The notes: a model not told the origin generated them from the letters alone. 64,000 bases of DNA from Burkholderia humptydooensis (GCF_001513745.1 NZ_CP013380.1:1240001-1304000); one strand, 5' to 3'. Positions 9,694 through 17,449 are shown, counted from the stretch's first letter. A program made the numbers and translations.

Positions 9694-10045
9694 GCGGCCT
9701 CCCAACGTCCGACGTATCGCCGCCGCCCATCAACTCCTTTGCCTACGAGAACGTCGGAGGTAAGCTTGGCGGCTGTGTCGGTCTCGAATCGTACAGTGAA
9801 GCAGTCTGTCGAATGATGGAATCGGAGTTTCAACGCGGCATGCCAATCGGATGCTGCGCAAGGGGGCGAGCAAGTCACGACGCTTCTTAAAAAGCACTTT
9901 TCTGCGCACCGGCCACCACGGGAAGACTTACCCACGGCACAGTAGTCATCTGACCTCATGGGGCGTCGTTCCCCGACAAGCCTTCAGCGTCGGATGCGCG
10001 ACCTCGACTCACAGCAAAGGTAGCAGCGCTCGAAAAGTAAGTACG
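9694..10045 (+). other. Intergenic stretch with a coding-like fragment
   Basis: No complete gene. Between about 9690 and 9890 one + frame has strongly GC-biased third positions and a natural-looking translation containing NSFAYENVGGKLGG and RMMESEFQRGMPIG, ending at a TAA near 9890. It has no plausible start of its own outside the preceding gene. It may be a remnant or a sequence-damaged small gene. The rest (9891-10045) shows nothing recognisable. Confidence 0.3.
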
Positions 10046-10837
10046 TCATGCCGACCGTTGGCTCTTTGCCGCCTTTGTAATTGTACGGAGCAAAACGTCG
10101 ACGACGCTGACAGCGGACGCGACCGAGATTTCATTAATTTCGTAGTCCGATTCGTTGCAAGGAACAAACAATGCCCGTGCCGTCCCGTGGTCGATGGTCA
10201 CATGGATACGCGCCTCTGGAATGGTCGTCGTCTCGCCAGCAGTATGGCGCACGACGAACACGGTGAAGACGCTAACCGATGGGTATGGCCCGCTCGGGTG
10301 TCTGTACCCGCCCACTCGCAAAGCTGCCGTTGCACGTTTCCAGAGACTTGTCCTCGGGTCCACCTCGTCAGCCGCTGTCAAGATAGGTTCCGTATCGACG
10401 GGTACTTCCTCGTGGTGGCCTGCATAAATCGACACCGACGTTCGCGACCACTCAGCGGCCCACGCGGACGCCATACGCCGTAACAGGCGGTATTGCTTCT
10501 CATCTCGCAGCGCGTCGACTGGTGAAATGCCGCCAATGTTTGCGTGGCGCGAGGTCAGATAGACAAACCTGCTCCACGGCGGAGCTGGAACGAGAATGCG
10601 GCAGATTGAATGCAAACGTCGGAGGTCAATCTCGCGGGCAGCGAGTATCGCCGGAAAATACTGGACTCTATCGACATCTATCGCAAAAACACTCCCGTTC
10701 GTAATCAGACATGCGAAGCGTCTCGCGCTGACGCGGAGTTGCCGGCGGAACGCCGTTTCGCTCAGCAACTCGCCGGACCGCGTCATCTGACGCGTCGCGG
10801 CAAGTGCTTGTCGCTCAGTATCGTCCCACAACGTCAT
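10046..10837 (-). CDS. Hypothetical protein with DUF2384/Xre-antitoxin-like segment
   Basis: 263 residues. The middle reads RFACLITNGSVFAIDV, DRVQYFPAIL and later GGISPVDALRD, a pattern I associate with small proteins carrying the MbcA/ParS/Xre antitoxin toxin-binding (DUF2384) type domain, where G-x-T/S-P-x-x-A-L is typical. The last about 110 residues are not familiar. GGGA about 10 bases before ATG supports the start. It is the last of five - strand genes running from 12629 and may be part of that unit. No partner RES-type toxin is seen next to it, so toxin-antitoxin function is not supported. Confidence 0.5.
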   Translation of the reverse strand: MTLWDDTERQALAATRQMTRSGELLSETAFRRQLRVSARRFACLITNGSVFAIDVDRVQYFPAILAAREIDLRRLHSICRILVPAPPWSRFVYLTSRHANIGGISPVDALRDEKQYRLLRRMASAWAAEWSRTSVSIYAGHHEEVPVDTEPILTAADEVDPRTSLWKRATAALRVGGYRHPSGPYPSVSVFTVFVVRHTAGETTTIPEARIHVTIDHGTARALFVPCNESDYEINEISVASAVSVVDVLLRTITKAAKSQRSA

Positions 10838-10932
10838 TGCGTTTCATCCCAGCTCGGTGGCCGCGTTGGCTGTGGTCAGCAGCGTCTCCTCGTCCGCTGT
10901 GCAGGCCTTATCCGCTGTTGCCACCATGTACT

Positions 10933-11376
10933 TCATCGCACGACCTGCATGTGAACGCCTTGCACATACTGGGGGATGCCATTGTCGCGAAAGACACACG
11001 TTACCCGAACTGCGGTGCCGTCCAGGACCTGAGTCTGGGTGACAGGCTTGTTTGCGTCGCACACGTAGGAGACGAGTTCCCCGATGAAGTCAGCCGAGGC
11101 GGGCGTAATCTCCAACGTTGCACCTGGGGCGCACGAATGGTATTGGCCTTGGGTGTTCACACCACCGAAAACCAGCAGACCGTCGTAGCCGCTCGGATGG
11201 CGGATGAAGCATTGATTCGATGCTCCTACCGCCTTCGGCGTCGGGAGCGTCGTCGGCTTTTGGACAGCGGCGGTTTTAGTTGTGGTGGTGGCTGCTGGCT
11301 TATTGACGATACCAGGCGTGACAGCGCATCCCGCAATCAAAACTGCCGCAGTGGCCGCAAGCGTTAATCTCTTCAT
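10933..11376 (-). CDS. Small lipoprotein
   Basis: 147 residues beginning MKRLTLAATAAVLIAGC: a short charged start, a hydrophobic stretch and the lipobox LIAGC, so it should be lipid-modified at Cys17 and membrane-anchored. A Thr/Pro/Lys-rich linker follows, then a domain with four cysteines (QCFIRH, HSCAPG, VSYVCD, VTCVFR) that could form two disulfides in the periplasm. Family unknown. It lies 42 bases after the preceding - strand gene. Lipoproteins on islands are sometimes surface exclusion or anti-adsorption factors, but nothing here shows that. Confidence 0.6.
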   Translation of the reverse strand: MKRLTLAATAAVLIAGCAVTPGIVNKPAATTTTKTAAVQKPTTLPTPKAVGASNQCFIRHPSGYDGLLVFGGVNTQGQYHSCAPGATLEITPASADFIGELVSYVCDANKPVTQTQVLDGTAVRVTCVFRDNGIPQYVQGVHMQVVR

Positions 11377-11418
11377 CCACTTCGTCTTGTTTGTTTTAAG
11401 GAGTCTTGCTGGTGGCCT

Positions 11419-11754
11419 TTAAAGTCGGCGACCTACCACCCCTGCAAGTTGCTGGCACATCCCCTCTGCGGTGCCTTTCAAGATGGCCGCGAGCATCCGG
11501 GCGAGTGAGACGTCCTGATATGTGTCTGCTGAACTAAGAGGTACTGATTCGCGCGCCGGCAGACCACAAAGACGCCGTAGTTTCCGACGTAGCCATGCGC
11601 TGCGAGCAGCGCGACAGAACTGCCGCTCTGCAGAGTCCGGCGTGTCTGAGAGAACAGATACCTCTCGACCATCAACAAACCCGCACACTTCGAAACCGTT
11701 GGGACGCTGCGAGCGCCAAGCGGTATAACCCCAGGAGAAGATTTCGGATGCCAT
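11419..11754 (-). pseudogene. Unknown small gene with apparently disrupted reading frame
   Basis: The frame opening at 11754 gives 111 residues. Coding character (third-base GC and plausible residues) is good at both ends: MASEIFSWGYTAW at the start and TYQDVSLARMLAAILKGTAE at the end. In the middle, about 11560-11678, the coding signal moves to another - strand frame (SSVALLAAHGYVGNYGVF then VVCRRANQYLLV), while the original frame there is Arg-rich and poor. Two compensating indels, or sequencing errors, would restore one continuous protein. Family unknown. It follows the 107-residue gene by 11 bases. Confidence 0.45.
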
Positions 11755-11765
11755 GACGATGTGGT

Positions 11766-12089
11766 CTACCGCAAGTCTTTGAGCATTTCGTCGGTTACGT
11801 CTCTGTAGGTGCTAATGTGATTGACTTGGCACCAAGCAGTCCAAGTGTAGTCACCTTCCTCAAGGTCGGCACCTGGAGGGCCATTGAGTACGTACCTGCG
11901 ACCGGAGCAGGTTACACCGACACGATTGCGCATGTCGCATTCAACGATTGCAGAGCTCACGCGCCCCGTTCCTCGGTCGGGGCGGAAGCCAACAAAGTGC
12001 CGCTCGCCGATATCGGTCTCGAGAATTCGCCATGCCTGCAACACGATTTCCGGAATGTCGGCTACGGGTCGCGACTGCCATATCGTCAC
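11766..12089 (-). CDS. Hypothetical protein
   Basis: 107 residues from a GTG start with GGGAG 6 bases upstream. The sequence looks like a real small beta-rich protein (IVLQAWRILETDIGERHFVGF, RVGVTCSGRRYVLNG, DYTWTAWCQVNHI) but I do not recognise the family. It lies 18 bases after the HAD gene and 11 bases before the next gene, so the three are likely translated from one message. Confidence 0.55.
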   Translation of the reverse strand: MTIWQSRPVADIPEIVLQAWRILETDIGERHFVGFRPDRGTGRVSSAIVECDMRNRVGVTCSGRRYVLNGPPGADLEEGDYTWTAWCQVNHISTYRDVTDEMLKDLR

Positions 12090-12107
12090 AAGAGCTCCCG
12101 ACAGGCC

Positions 12108-12629
12108 TCAAGCTTCGTTGAGCTGACGGCGCTGGCGCTGCTGGACAGCGTCATGGACCGACCGCAACTTGTCCGCAAGCTCCTTCTGAATGCGAGGCTC
12201 ACCGAGACCGAGCCGGGGAATCGGGCAAACGAGATGGCGTTCAAAACATTCGGGCCAACAATTATTGTCGTCATCCAAAGCGACCCAGGACTTGACGTCA
12301 TTTGCATTCACATATCGCATGATTTGGTCAAACCGGCTGAGCTCGGCCCACTCTGTCTTGTCAGTACGGAACTCGTATATCGTCCCAACGACTCGCTGCT
12401 GCAGAGCTGCGGGCAAATACAGTGTTGCCCGAATCATTCCGAACTTAGCCACCCAGGACGTGCTGAGAACAATCTGCACCTGGGGGTACGGCTCAAGCAG
12501 TTCTGCGAGCAAGTTGGCGTGCTCGAATAGCTGCGGGCCGTCTCTGCGCATGACCGGTACCCCGTCGACGAGGTAGACATCGTGGGGATGCAGGCAACCG
12601 TCGTAATCCAGGAAAAGAACTGAACGCAT
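12108..12629 (-). CDS. HAD-family hydrolase of the Swiss-Army-Knife RNA-repair type (HAD_SAK-like)
   Basis: 173 residues from ATG 12629. It begins MRSVLFLDYDGCLHPHD, the HAD motif I (DxDG) at the very N terminus. It continues with IVLSTSWVAKFGM (motif II-like Ser/Thr) and VALDDDNNCWP (acidic motif near the end), the compact arrangement of HAD domains first noted in bacterial RNA-repair proteins (PF18143-type). It probably removes a phosphate from a nucleic acid end or small molecule; the substrate is unknown. It is the first gene of the - strand cluster and diverges from an XRE regulator, with palindromes between them. Confidence 0.7.
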   Translation of the reverse strand: MRSVLFLDYDGCLHPHDVYLVDGVPVMRRDGPQLFEHANLLAELLEPYPQVQIVLSTSWVAKFGMIRATLYLPAALQQRVVGTIYEFRTDKTEWAELSRFDQIMRYVNANDVKSWVALDDDNNCWPECFERHLVCPIPRLGLGEPRIQKELADKLRSVHDAVQQRQRRQLNEA

Positions 12630-12710
12630 GGCCGTCTTGGTTGGAATTGAAAAGGATGGAGCAGTGCGTCCGCTGGGCCCGGGTCTTTGTAGCTGCCAGC
12701 AGCGCCAATT

Positions 12711-12763
12711 CACAATATACTGTGCATTGTAAAGCCGCAAAGCGTCTTGCACAATATATTGTG
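12711..12763. promoter_or_regulatory. Two operator-like palindromes between HAD gene and XRE gene
   Basis: CACAATATATTGTG at 12750-12763 is a perfect 14-base palindrome. CACAATATACTGTG at 12711-12724 differs from it by one base. Their centres are 39 bases apart in the shared region of two divergent genes. This is the expected arrangement for sites bound by the small XRE protein encoded at 12821; that it is the ligand is inferred. Confidence 0.65.
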
Positions 12764-12820
12764 TAGATTGTTGCGCTAAGTGCCGGGACACTTCCCCGAT
12801 TGTCTGACGTCGGGGGATAG

Positions 12821-13048
12821 ATGGACCGTATCGCCGCCTTTGGGGAGGCCGTTCGGAAAGTCCGGCTTGCCAAGGGCTTTACACAAGAAGCGCTCGCTGA
12901 AAAAGCGAACCTGCATCGGAACTTCGTCTCTTTGATTGAACGCGGACAGAGCAAAATCGCCCTTGACTCACTGTTTGCCCTAGCCGACGCGCTTGACATC
13001 GCCGCGTCGGAACTACTGAGACTTGCTGAAGTTGCTGCACGAGGGTAG
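12821..13048 (+). CDS. XRE-family transcriptional regulator (controller-protein-like)
   Basis: 75 residues, essentially only a helix-turn-helix domain: FTQEALAEKANLHRNFVSLIER at about residues 20-41 is a typical cro/C1-type HTH. GGGGGA upstream of ATG supports the start. Size and sequence resemble C (controller) proteins of restriction-modification systems, which autoregulate through paired palindromes; two such palindromes lie just upstream. It probably controls itself and the divergent HAD-led gene cluster. Confidence 0.8.
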   Translation: MDRIAAFGEAVRKVRLAKGFTQEALAEKANLHRNFVSLIERGQSKIALDSLFALADALDIAASELLRLAEVAARG

Positions 13049-13109
13049 TCCGCTATGTCGCCTAGTGTTTGAGAGAGTGTGTGCGTGGGGGGGACCCGGC
13101 GGCTAGTTC

Positions 13110-14198
13110 TTAAAAGAGGGATAGTTGGGTTTTCTCCTGGACTTGATGAAACAGGTCGGTGCGAAGTTGCCGTCGGTGGGTGTTGAGGGCGAGCCGGCGA
13201 CAAGCCATCGAAAAGCGCTTCTGAATGAGCTCTGCCAGGATGCCGGTGCCACGCATCCGCTGACCGAACGTCGAGTCGTTAAGGTTACCGTCGCGCACTT
13301 GTTCAATCAGGCTCAGCACGTGTCGCTGCTTGTCCGGGTAATGCACCGCCAGCCACTCGACGAAGAGGTCTCGAACCTCTAGTGGAAGGCGCAGCATTAC
13401 ATACCCAGCCGCTTCTGCCCCGGCGTCTGCTGCCTTTTCGAGAATTCGTTCAATTTCGAAGTCGTTCAGCGCAGGTATCACGGGAGCGACCATAACGCCA
13501 GTCGGTATTCCCGCATCCGCAAGGATTTTTATCGCTTCAAGTCTCTTGAACGGGGCGTTGGCTCGGGGTTCCATCTTTCTCGCGAGCGCCCCATCCAGCG
13601 TGGTGACGGAGACGAACACGCGAGCCAGACCCTTTTGGGACATTCGTGCGAGGACGTCGGCGTCGCGGGTCACCAAGGCAGATTTGGTGGTAATCGCCAC
13701 GGGGTGGTCATGCTCCTCCAGAATTTCCAGAATCCCCCTTGTTATCTTCAGCTCGCGCTCAATCGGCTGATATGGGTCGGTGTTTGTTCCCAGTGCGATG
13801 ACTGACGGCTTGTATCCGACCCGAGACAGTTCACGCCGAAGTCGCTCCCCGGCGTTGGTCTTGGCAAATAGCTTCGTTTCGAAGTCGAGGCCTGCCGACA
13901 ACCCAAGATAGGTGTGCGTCGGGCGAGCAAAGCAGTACGAACACCCGTGTTCGCAGCCCCTGTAGGGGTTGATTGATTGGTCGAACGGTATGTCAGGGGA
14001 TTGATTCCGAGAAATGATTCTCCGCGCTGTCTCCTCGGTAGTTATTGTGCGCCAGCCGGTCTTGGTCTCCTGGGCAGCGTCTGCAGCTCCTCGTTCATCA
14101 TCAGGCGAACGCTCCCAGTCATCGAACCTCGACGTTCGGTTCGTTGCCGCACCTCTGCCCCTGACGAAGTCAATCTGTTGGGTTTTCACAACAATCAC
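13110..14198 (-). CDS. PA0069-family radical SAM protein (SplB/photolyase-like), island copy
   Basis: 362 residues. The radical SAM [4Fe-4S] motif is CEHGCSYC (C82, C86, C89), followed by FARPTHTYLG and the conserved ALGTNTDPYQPIE. The family belongs to COG1533, related to spore photoproduct lyase, which suggests DNA repair chemistry, although no substrate is established to my knowledge. The protein ends EKTQLSLF; QLSLF is the canonical beta sliding-clamp-binding pentapeptide. A near-consensus LexA box lies 14 bases upstream of the ATG. The gene is homologous to the interrupted chromosomal copy that starts at 14302 but clearly diverged and in opposite orientation, so it can replace the function the island destroyed. 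Low-GC codon use fits the island. Confidence 0.88.
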   Translation of the reverse strand: MIVVKTQQIDFVRGRGAATNRTSRFDDWERSPDDERGAADAAQETKTGWRTITTEETARRIISRNQSPDIPFDQSINPYRGCEHGCSYCFARPTHTYLGLSAGLDFETKLFAKTNAGERLRRELSRVGYKPSVIALGTNTDPYQPIERELKITRGILEILEEHDHPVAITTKSALVTRDADVLARMSQKGLARVFVSVTTLDGALARKMEPRANAPFKRLEAIKILADAGIPTGVMVAPVIPALNDFEIERILEKAADAGAEAAGYVMLRLPLEVRDLFVEWLAVHYPDKQRHVLSLIEQVRDGNLNDSTFGQRMRGTGILAELIQKRFSMACRRLALNTHRRQLRTDLFHQVQEKTQLSLF

Positions 14199-14211
14199 TC
14201 TGCCATCGTAT

Positions 14212-14231
14212 TACTGTATATATGTACAGTA
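14212..14231 (-). promoter_or_regulatory. LexA (SOS) box upstream of the island radical SAM gene
   Basis: TACTGTATATATGTACAGTA contains CTGT-N8-ACAG and differs by one base from the E. coli consensus. It ends 13 bases upstream of the ATG at 14198, where a bound repressor would block transcription or initiation. No other gene is near enough to be its target. Confidence 0.85.
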
Positions 14232-14301
14232 ATTTTCTGCGCGTAGCAACCTCGTATAGCTTTGCGGCTGTACTGAACAAGGTGCGTGACGTATAAGACT
14301 T

Positions 14302-15204
14302 GGCTGCATTTACTGCTTCGCGCGGCCGACGCACAGCTATCTCGGGCTGTCGCCGGGGCTCGATTTCGAGAGCCGGATCTACGCGAAGGTGAACGCCGCG
14401 GAGTTGCTCGAGCGCGAACTCGCGAAGCCGCGCTACGTGCCCGAGCCGATCGCGCTCGGCGTGAATACCGACGCGTATCAGCCGGTCGAGCGCGAACTGC
14501 GGATCACGCGGCAGGTGATCCAGGTGATGCATGACCACGGTCAGCCGTTTGCCGCGATCACGAAGTCGCCGCTGATCGAGCGCGATCTCGATTTGCTCGC
14601 GCCGATGGCCGAGCGCCGGCAGGTGATGGCGGCCGTCACGATCACGACGCTCGATCCCGAACTCGCGCGTGCGCTCGAGCCGCGTGCGGCGACGCCCGCG
14701 CGCCGGCTTCGAACGATCCGTGCGCTGCGCGACGCCGGGGTGCCGGTCGGCGTGAGCGTCGCGCCGATGATTCCGTTCGTCACCGAACCGGATCTCGAAC
14801 GCGTGCTCGAGGCGTGCGCGGACGCGGGGGCGACGCACGCGAGCTATATCGTGCTGCGGCTGCCGTGGGAAGTCGCGCCGCTTTTCACTGAATGGCTCGC
14901 CGCACATTTCCCTGATCGCGCGGAGCGGGTGATGGCGCGTGTGCGGGACATGCGCGGCGGCAAGGATTACGACGCGGATTTCAGCCGCCGGATGAAGGGC
15001 GAAGGGATGTGGGCCGATCTGCTCAAGCAGCGCTTCCGGATGGCGGTCAAGCGCTGCGGGCTGAACGAACGCGCGCGAGGGATTCTCGATTTTTCGCAGT
15101 TTTGCGCGCAGCGCTCGAAACTGCCGCGGTCGCTCGCGCGGCCGCGCACGGCGGCGCAAGCGGAAGGCCACTCGGAAGATCAGTCGCAGCTCAGCCTGTT
15201 CTGA
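14302..15204 (+). pseudogene. Chromosomal PA0069-family radical SAM gene, 5' part removed by island insertion
   Basis: In frame from about 14302 the DNA encodes GCIYCFARPTHSYLGLS and then a complete C-terminal part, with ALGVNTDAYQPVEREL in the middle and SQLSLF at the end. This matches the island copy from its residue 85 onward. The first cysteine of the CX3CX2C motif and everything before it are missing, and a TGA at 14287-14289 closes the frame upstream. The remaining frame could start only at GTG 14389, which would lack the iron-sulfur motif entirely, so no active radical SAM enzyme can be made. High-GC codons mark it as the native gene. The final QLSLF is a beta-clamp-binding motif. Confidence 0.85.
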
Positions 15205-15252
15205 GCGACGTGGGCGATGCGTCGTGTCGCGCCGGCAGAGCCGGCGGATGCG

Positions 15253-15720
15253 TCATTGCGAAATTTGCCTGGCGGCCTCGACCTGTGATTCGAAGTACGT
15301 CTGGAACGCGAGCGCGAGCCCGGTCATCAGCAGGAATGCGCCGATCAGCAGCGAAAAGATGACGACGAACACGACACCCCAGCCGGAGCGGCTTTGGCGG
15401 CCCGTCGCGGCATTGAATTGCGCGTCCCACTTGTCGTCGGCGCGCAGTCCGTAGACGAGCGCCGCGAGAAACGCGGCGAGCAGCGATATCGCGCCGGGCG
15501 CGGCGAGCCACCAGCCAAGCGCGGCGGCCCGCCCCGATGCCGCGAGCAGCAGGAAGCCGGGAATGCCGACGATCGTCGCGAGCAGGTGTGCCCAGCCTGC
15601 GAGGTCCTTCCAGCCGTACAGATAGAAGCGGTGCGCGCCGAGCGAGCCGAGCAGGAAAGCGAGCAGTGCGGTGAGCGTCTTCGAGCGGAAGCGGGGCGGC
15701 GTGGACGTGCTGCTGGACAT
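15253..15720 (-). CDS. TM2-domain membrane protein
   Basis: 155 residues. Near the N terminus LLGSLGAHRFYLYGW is the TM2 signature (G-x-G-x-H-R/F-F-Y-L-G) in a helical pair. Two further hydrophobic stretches follow (LGWWLAAPGAISLLAAFLAA and VVFVVIFSLLIGAFLLM), so four membrane helices in the inner membrane. Function of the family is unknown. The start at 15720 was chosen by similarity to family N termini; an upstream in-frame ATG at 15789 exists. Confidence 0.75.
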   Translation of the reverse strand: MSSSTSTPPRFRSKTLTALLAFLLGSLGAHRFYLYGWKDLAGWAHLLATIVGIPGFLLLAASGRAAALGWWLAAPGAISLLAAFLAALVYGLRADDKWDAQFNAATGRQSRSGWGVVFVVIFSLLIGAFLLMTGLALAFQTYFESQVEAARQISQ

Positions 15721-15829
15721 GTCGGGAGGCAATGGGTCTTCTTCGTGGACGCCCGGGTGAGGCCCGGGAGCGGCGGGGTCGGCTCGCATTCTACGATGTT
15801 GGGCGCGGTGCGGTCACGCTACGGTTGTG

Positions 15830-16987
15830 TCAATGCGTCGCATCGTAGGTGATCCGGTAGATCGCGCCCGCGTAGTCGTCGCTGATGATGAGCGAGCCGT
15901 CCGGCAGCGGCAGCACGTCGGCGGGGCGCCCCCAGACGCTTTCGTCGGGCCGCAGCCACCCCTGGACGAACGCTTCCTGGCGCGCGGCGCGGCCGTCGGG
16001 CGACGCGATCACGCGCACGACCCGGTAGCCGACCTTGCGGCTGCGGTTCCATGAGCCGTGCTCGGCGATGAAGATGTTGTCGCGGTATTCGGGCGGGAAC
16101 ATGTCGCCCGTGTAGAAACGCATGCCGAGCGAGGCGACGTGTGCGCCCAGCTTGAGCACGGGCGGCGCGTAGCTCGCGCACGCGTGGCCGCGCCCGAACT
16201 GTGGATCGAGCACGTCGCCGCCGTGGCAGAACGGGTAGCCGAAGTCGAGTCCCGCGCGCGGCGCGCGATTCAGCTTGTCGTCGGGGCGGTCGTCGCCCAT
16301 CAGGTCGCGGCCGTTGTCGGTGAACCAGAGTTCGTGCGTCGCCGGATGCCACGCGAAGCCGACGGTGTTGCGGACGCCTCGTGCGTAGACCTCGTAGCCG
16401 CTGCCGTCGGCGTTCATCCGGCCGATCATCGCGTAGCGGTCCCGGTCGGCGACGCAGATGTTGCACGGCGCGCCCGTCGGCACATAGAGCTTGCCGTCGG
16501 GGCCGAACGCGATGAATTTCCAGCCGTGATGGCGGTCGGTCGGCAGTGCGTCCGTGACGACGACGGGCTTCGGCGGCGCGGCGATCCGCTCGTCGATCCG
16601 GTCGAGGCGTAGAATCCGCGACACGGCCGACACGAAGAGCGCGCCGTTGCGATACGCGACGCCAACCGGCATCTCGAGCCCCGACGCGATCACGTGATGC
16701 TCGCGAACATGGCCGTCGCGCACGACGAGCGCATGCACGCGCCCGTCCATGCTGCCGACGTAGAGAATGCCGCGCGGCGACCACGCCATTTCGCGCGCCG
16801 TGGGCACGTCGTCGGCGAGCACCTGGACCCGAAATCCGGGCGGTACGCTGAGTTCGCCGACCGGCAGCGTGGCCGACGCGGCGGGGGCGGCAATTGTGGC
16901 AAGAACGAGACATGCGACGGCTGCCGCATGCAGCACCGCCGGCGGGCCTGACAAAACGATGCGGGACAGGGCGATGAGAGGGCGCAT
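15830..16987 (-). CDS. Exported PQQ-dependent sugar (sorbosone-type) dehydrogenase family protein
   Basis: 385 residues with a signal peptide (hydrophobic region to about residue 38, APAASA cleavage area). The body is a six-bladed beta-propeller of the glucose/sorbosone dehydrogenase family: HHGWKFIAFGPDGKLYVPTG, GVRNTVGFAWHP, ELWFTDNGRD and NIFIAEHGSWNRS are its typical blades. A CNIC pair in the APCNIC loop is seen in this subgroup. It would oxidise an aldose in the periplasm with PQQ; the real substrate is unknown. It stands alone, with the ribosomal operon divergent. Confidence 0.85.
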   Translation of the reverse strand: MRPLIALSRIVLSGPPAVLHAAAVACLVLATIAAPAASATLPVGELSVPPGFRVQVLADDVPTAREMAWSPRGILYVGSMDGRVHALVVRDGHVREHHVIASGLEMPVGVAYRNGALFVSAVSRILRLDRIDERIAAPPKPVVVTDALPTDRHHGWKFIAFGPDGKLYVPTGAPCNICVADRDRYAMIGRMNADGSGYEVYARGVRNTVGFAWHPATHELWFTDNGRDLMGDDRPDDKLNRAPRAGLDFGYPFCHGGDVLDPQFGRGHACASYAPPVLKLGAHVASLGMRFYTGDMFPPEYRDNIFIAEHGSWNRSRKVGYRVVRVIASPDGRAARQEAFVQGWLRPDESVWGRPADVLPLPDGSLIISDDYAGAIYRITYDATH

Positions 16988-17071
16988 GGCGGGCGAAGGC
17001 GGGCGAGCGCGGAGCGCGCAACAGATCGATTGTAAGCCTCCAGCGCCGGCGACCGGGTTTTTTGACAGGTA

Positions 17072-17105
17072 AGTGTTTGTTGTGCCACCGGTTTCGGGCT
17101 ATAAT
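17072..17105 (+). promoter_or_regulatory. Probable promoter of the rpsP operon
   Basis: TATAAT at 17100-17105 lies 48 bases before the rpsP ATG. TTGACA at 17072-17077 is a perfect -35 hexamer, but the spacer of 22 bases is longer than usual, so the true -35 may differ. Confidence 0.5.
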
Positions 17106-17152
17106 CGCCCGTTTCAGTAGTTTTCGAACCCGGTTTTCCCGAAGGATTTCAT

Positions 17153-17407
17153 ATGGTCATCATCCGTCTGGCTCGCGGCGGCTCGAAGAAGCGCCCGTTC
17201 TACAACATCGTCGCTACCGATTCGCGCAACCGTCGTGACGGCCGCTTCATCGAGCGCGTCGGCTTCTACAACCCGGTCGCGACGAAGGGCGAAGCGCTGC
17301 GCATCGCTCAAGACCGTCTGACGTACTGGCAAGGCGTCGGCGCGCAATTGTCGCCGACCGTCGAGCGTCTCGTGAAGCAGGCGCAAAAGGCGCAGCCGGC
17401 TGCCTGA
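17153..17407 (+). CDS. rpsP: 30S ribosomal protein S16
   Basis: 84 residues, the normal length. The start [20 protein letters not shown] and [19 protein letters not shown] are diagnostic for S16, which binds 16S rRNA early in small-subunit assembly. It is the first gene of the operon with rimM, trmD and rplS. Confidence 0.98.
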   Translation: MVIIRLARGGSKKRPFYNIVATDSRNRRDGRFIERVGFYNPVATKGEALRIAQDRLTYWQGVGAQLSPTVERLVKQAQKAQPAA

Positions 17408-17449
17408 TATGGCGCGGCGTGCCGGAAGTGCCGGCTGTGAGGTTCGTTG

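Larger units (their letters stand above)
1..14301. mobile_element. Genomic island, right-hand part (left end outside window)
   Basis: The genes here use many A/T-ending codons (TTA, AAA, CTA), unlike the core genes from about 15 kb on. Content is accessory: methylase, nuclease-STAND protein, unknown membrane protein, XRE/HAD cluster. The right edge can be placed because the sequence from about 14302 rejoins the interior of a chromosomal PA0069-family radical SAM gene in frame. No integrase, transposase or terminal repeat is visible, so the mechanism of insertion is unknown and must be encoded further left or be lost. The missing 5' part of the interrupted gene is predicted beyond the left end. 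Confidence 0.8.

Noticed and set aside
10046..10837. The DUF2384-like protein as half of a toxin-antitoxin pair
   Set aside because: No RES-domain or other toxin gene adjacent, and the protein is longer than usual antitoxins.
14286..14534. Small + frame across the island right junction
   Set aside because: It runs in a different frame from the radical SAM remnant and its translation is Arg/Ala-rich.
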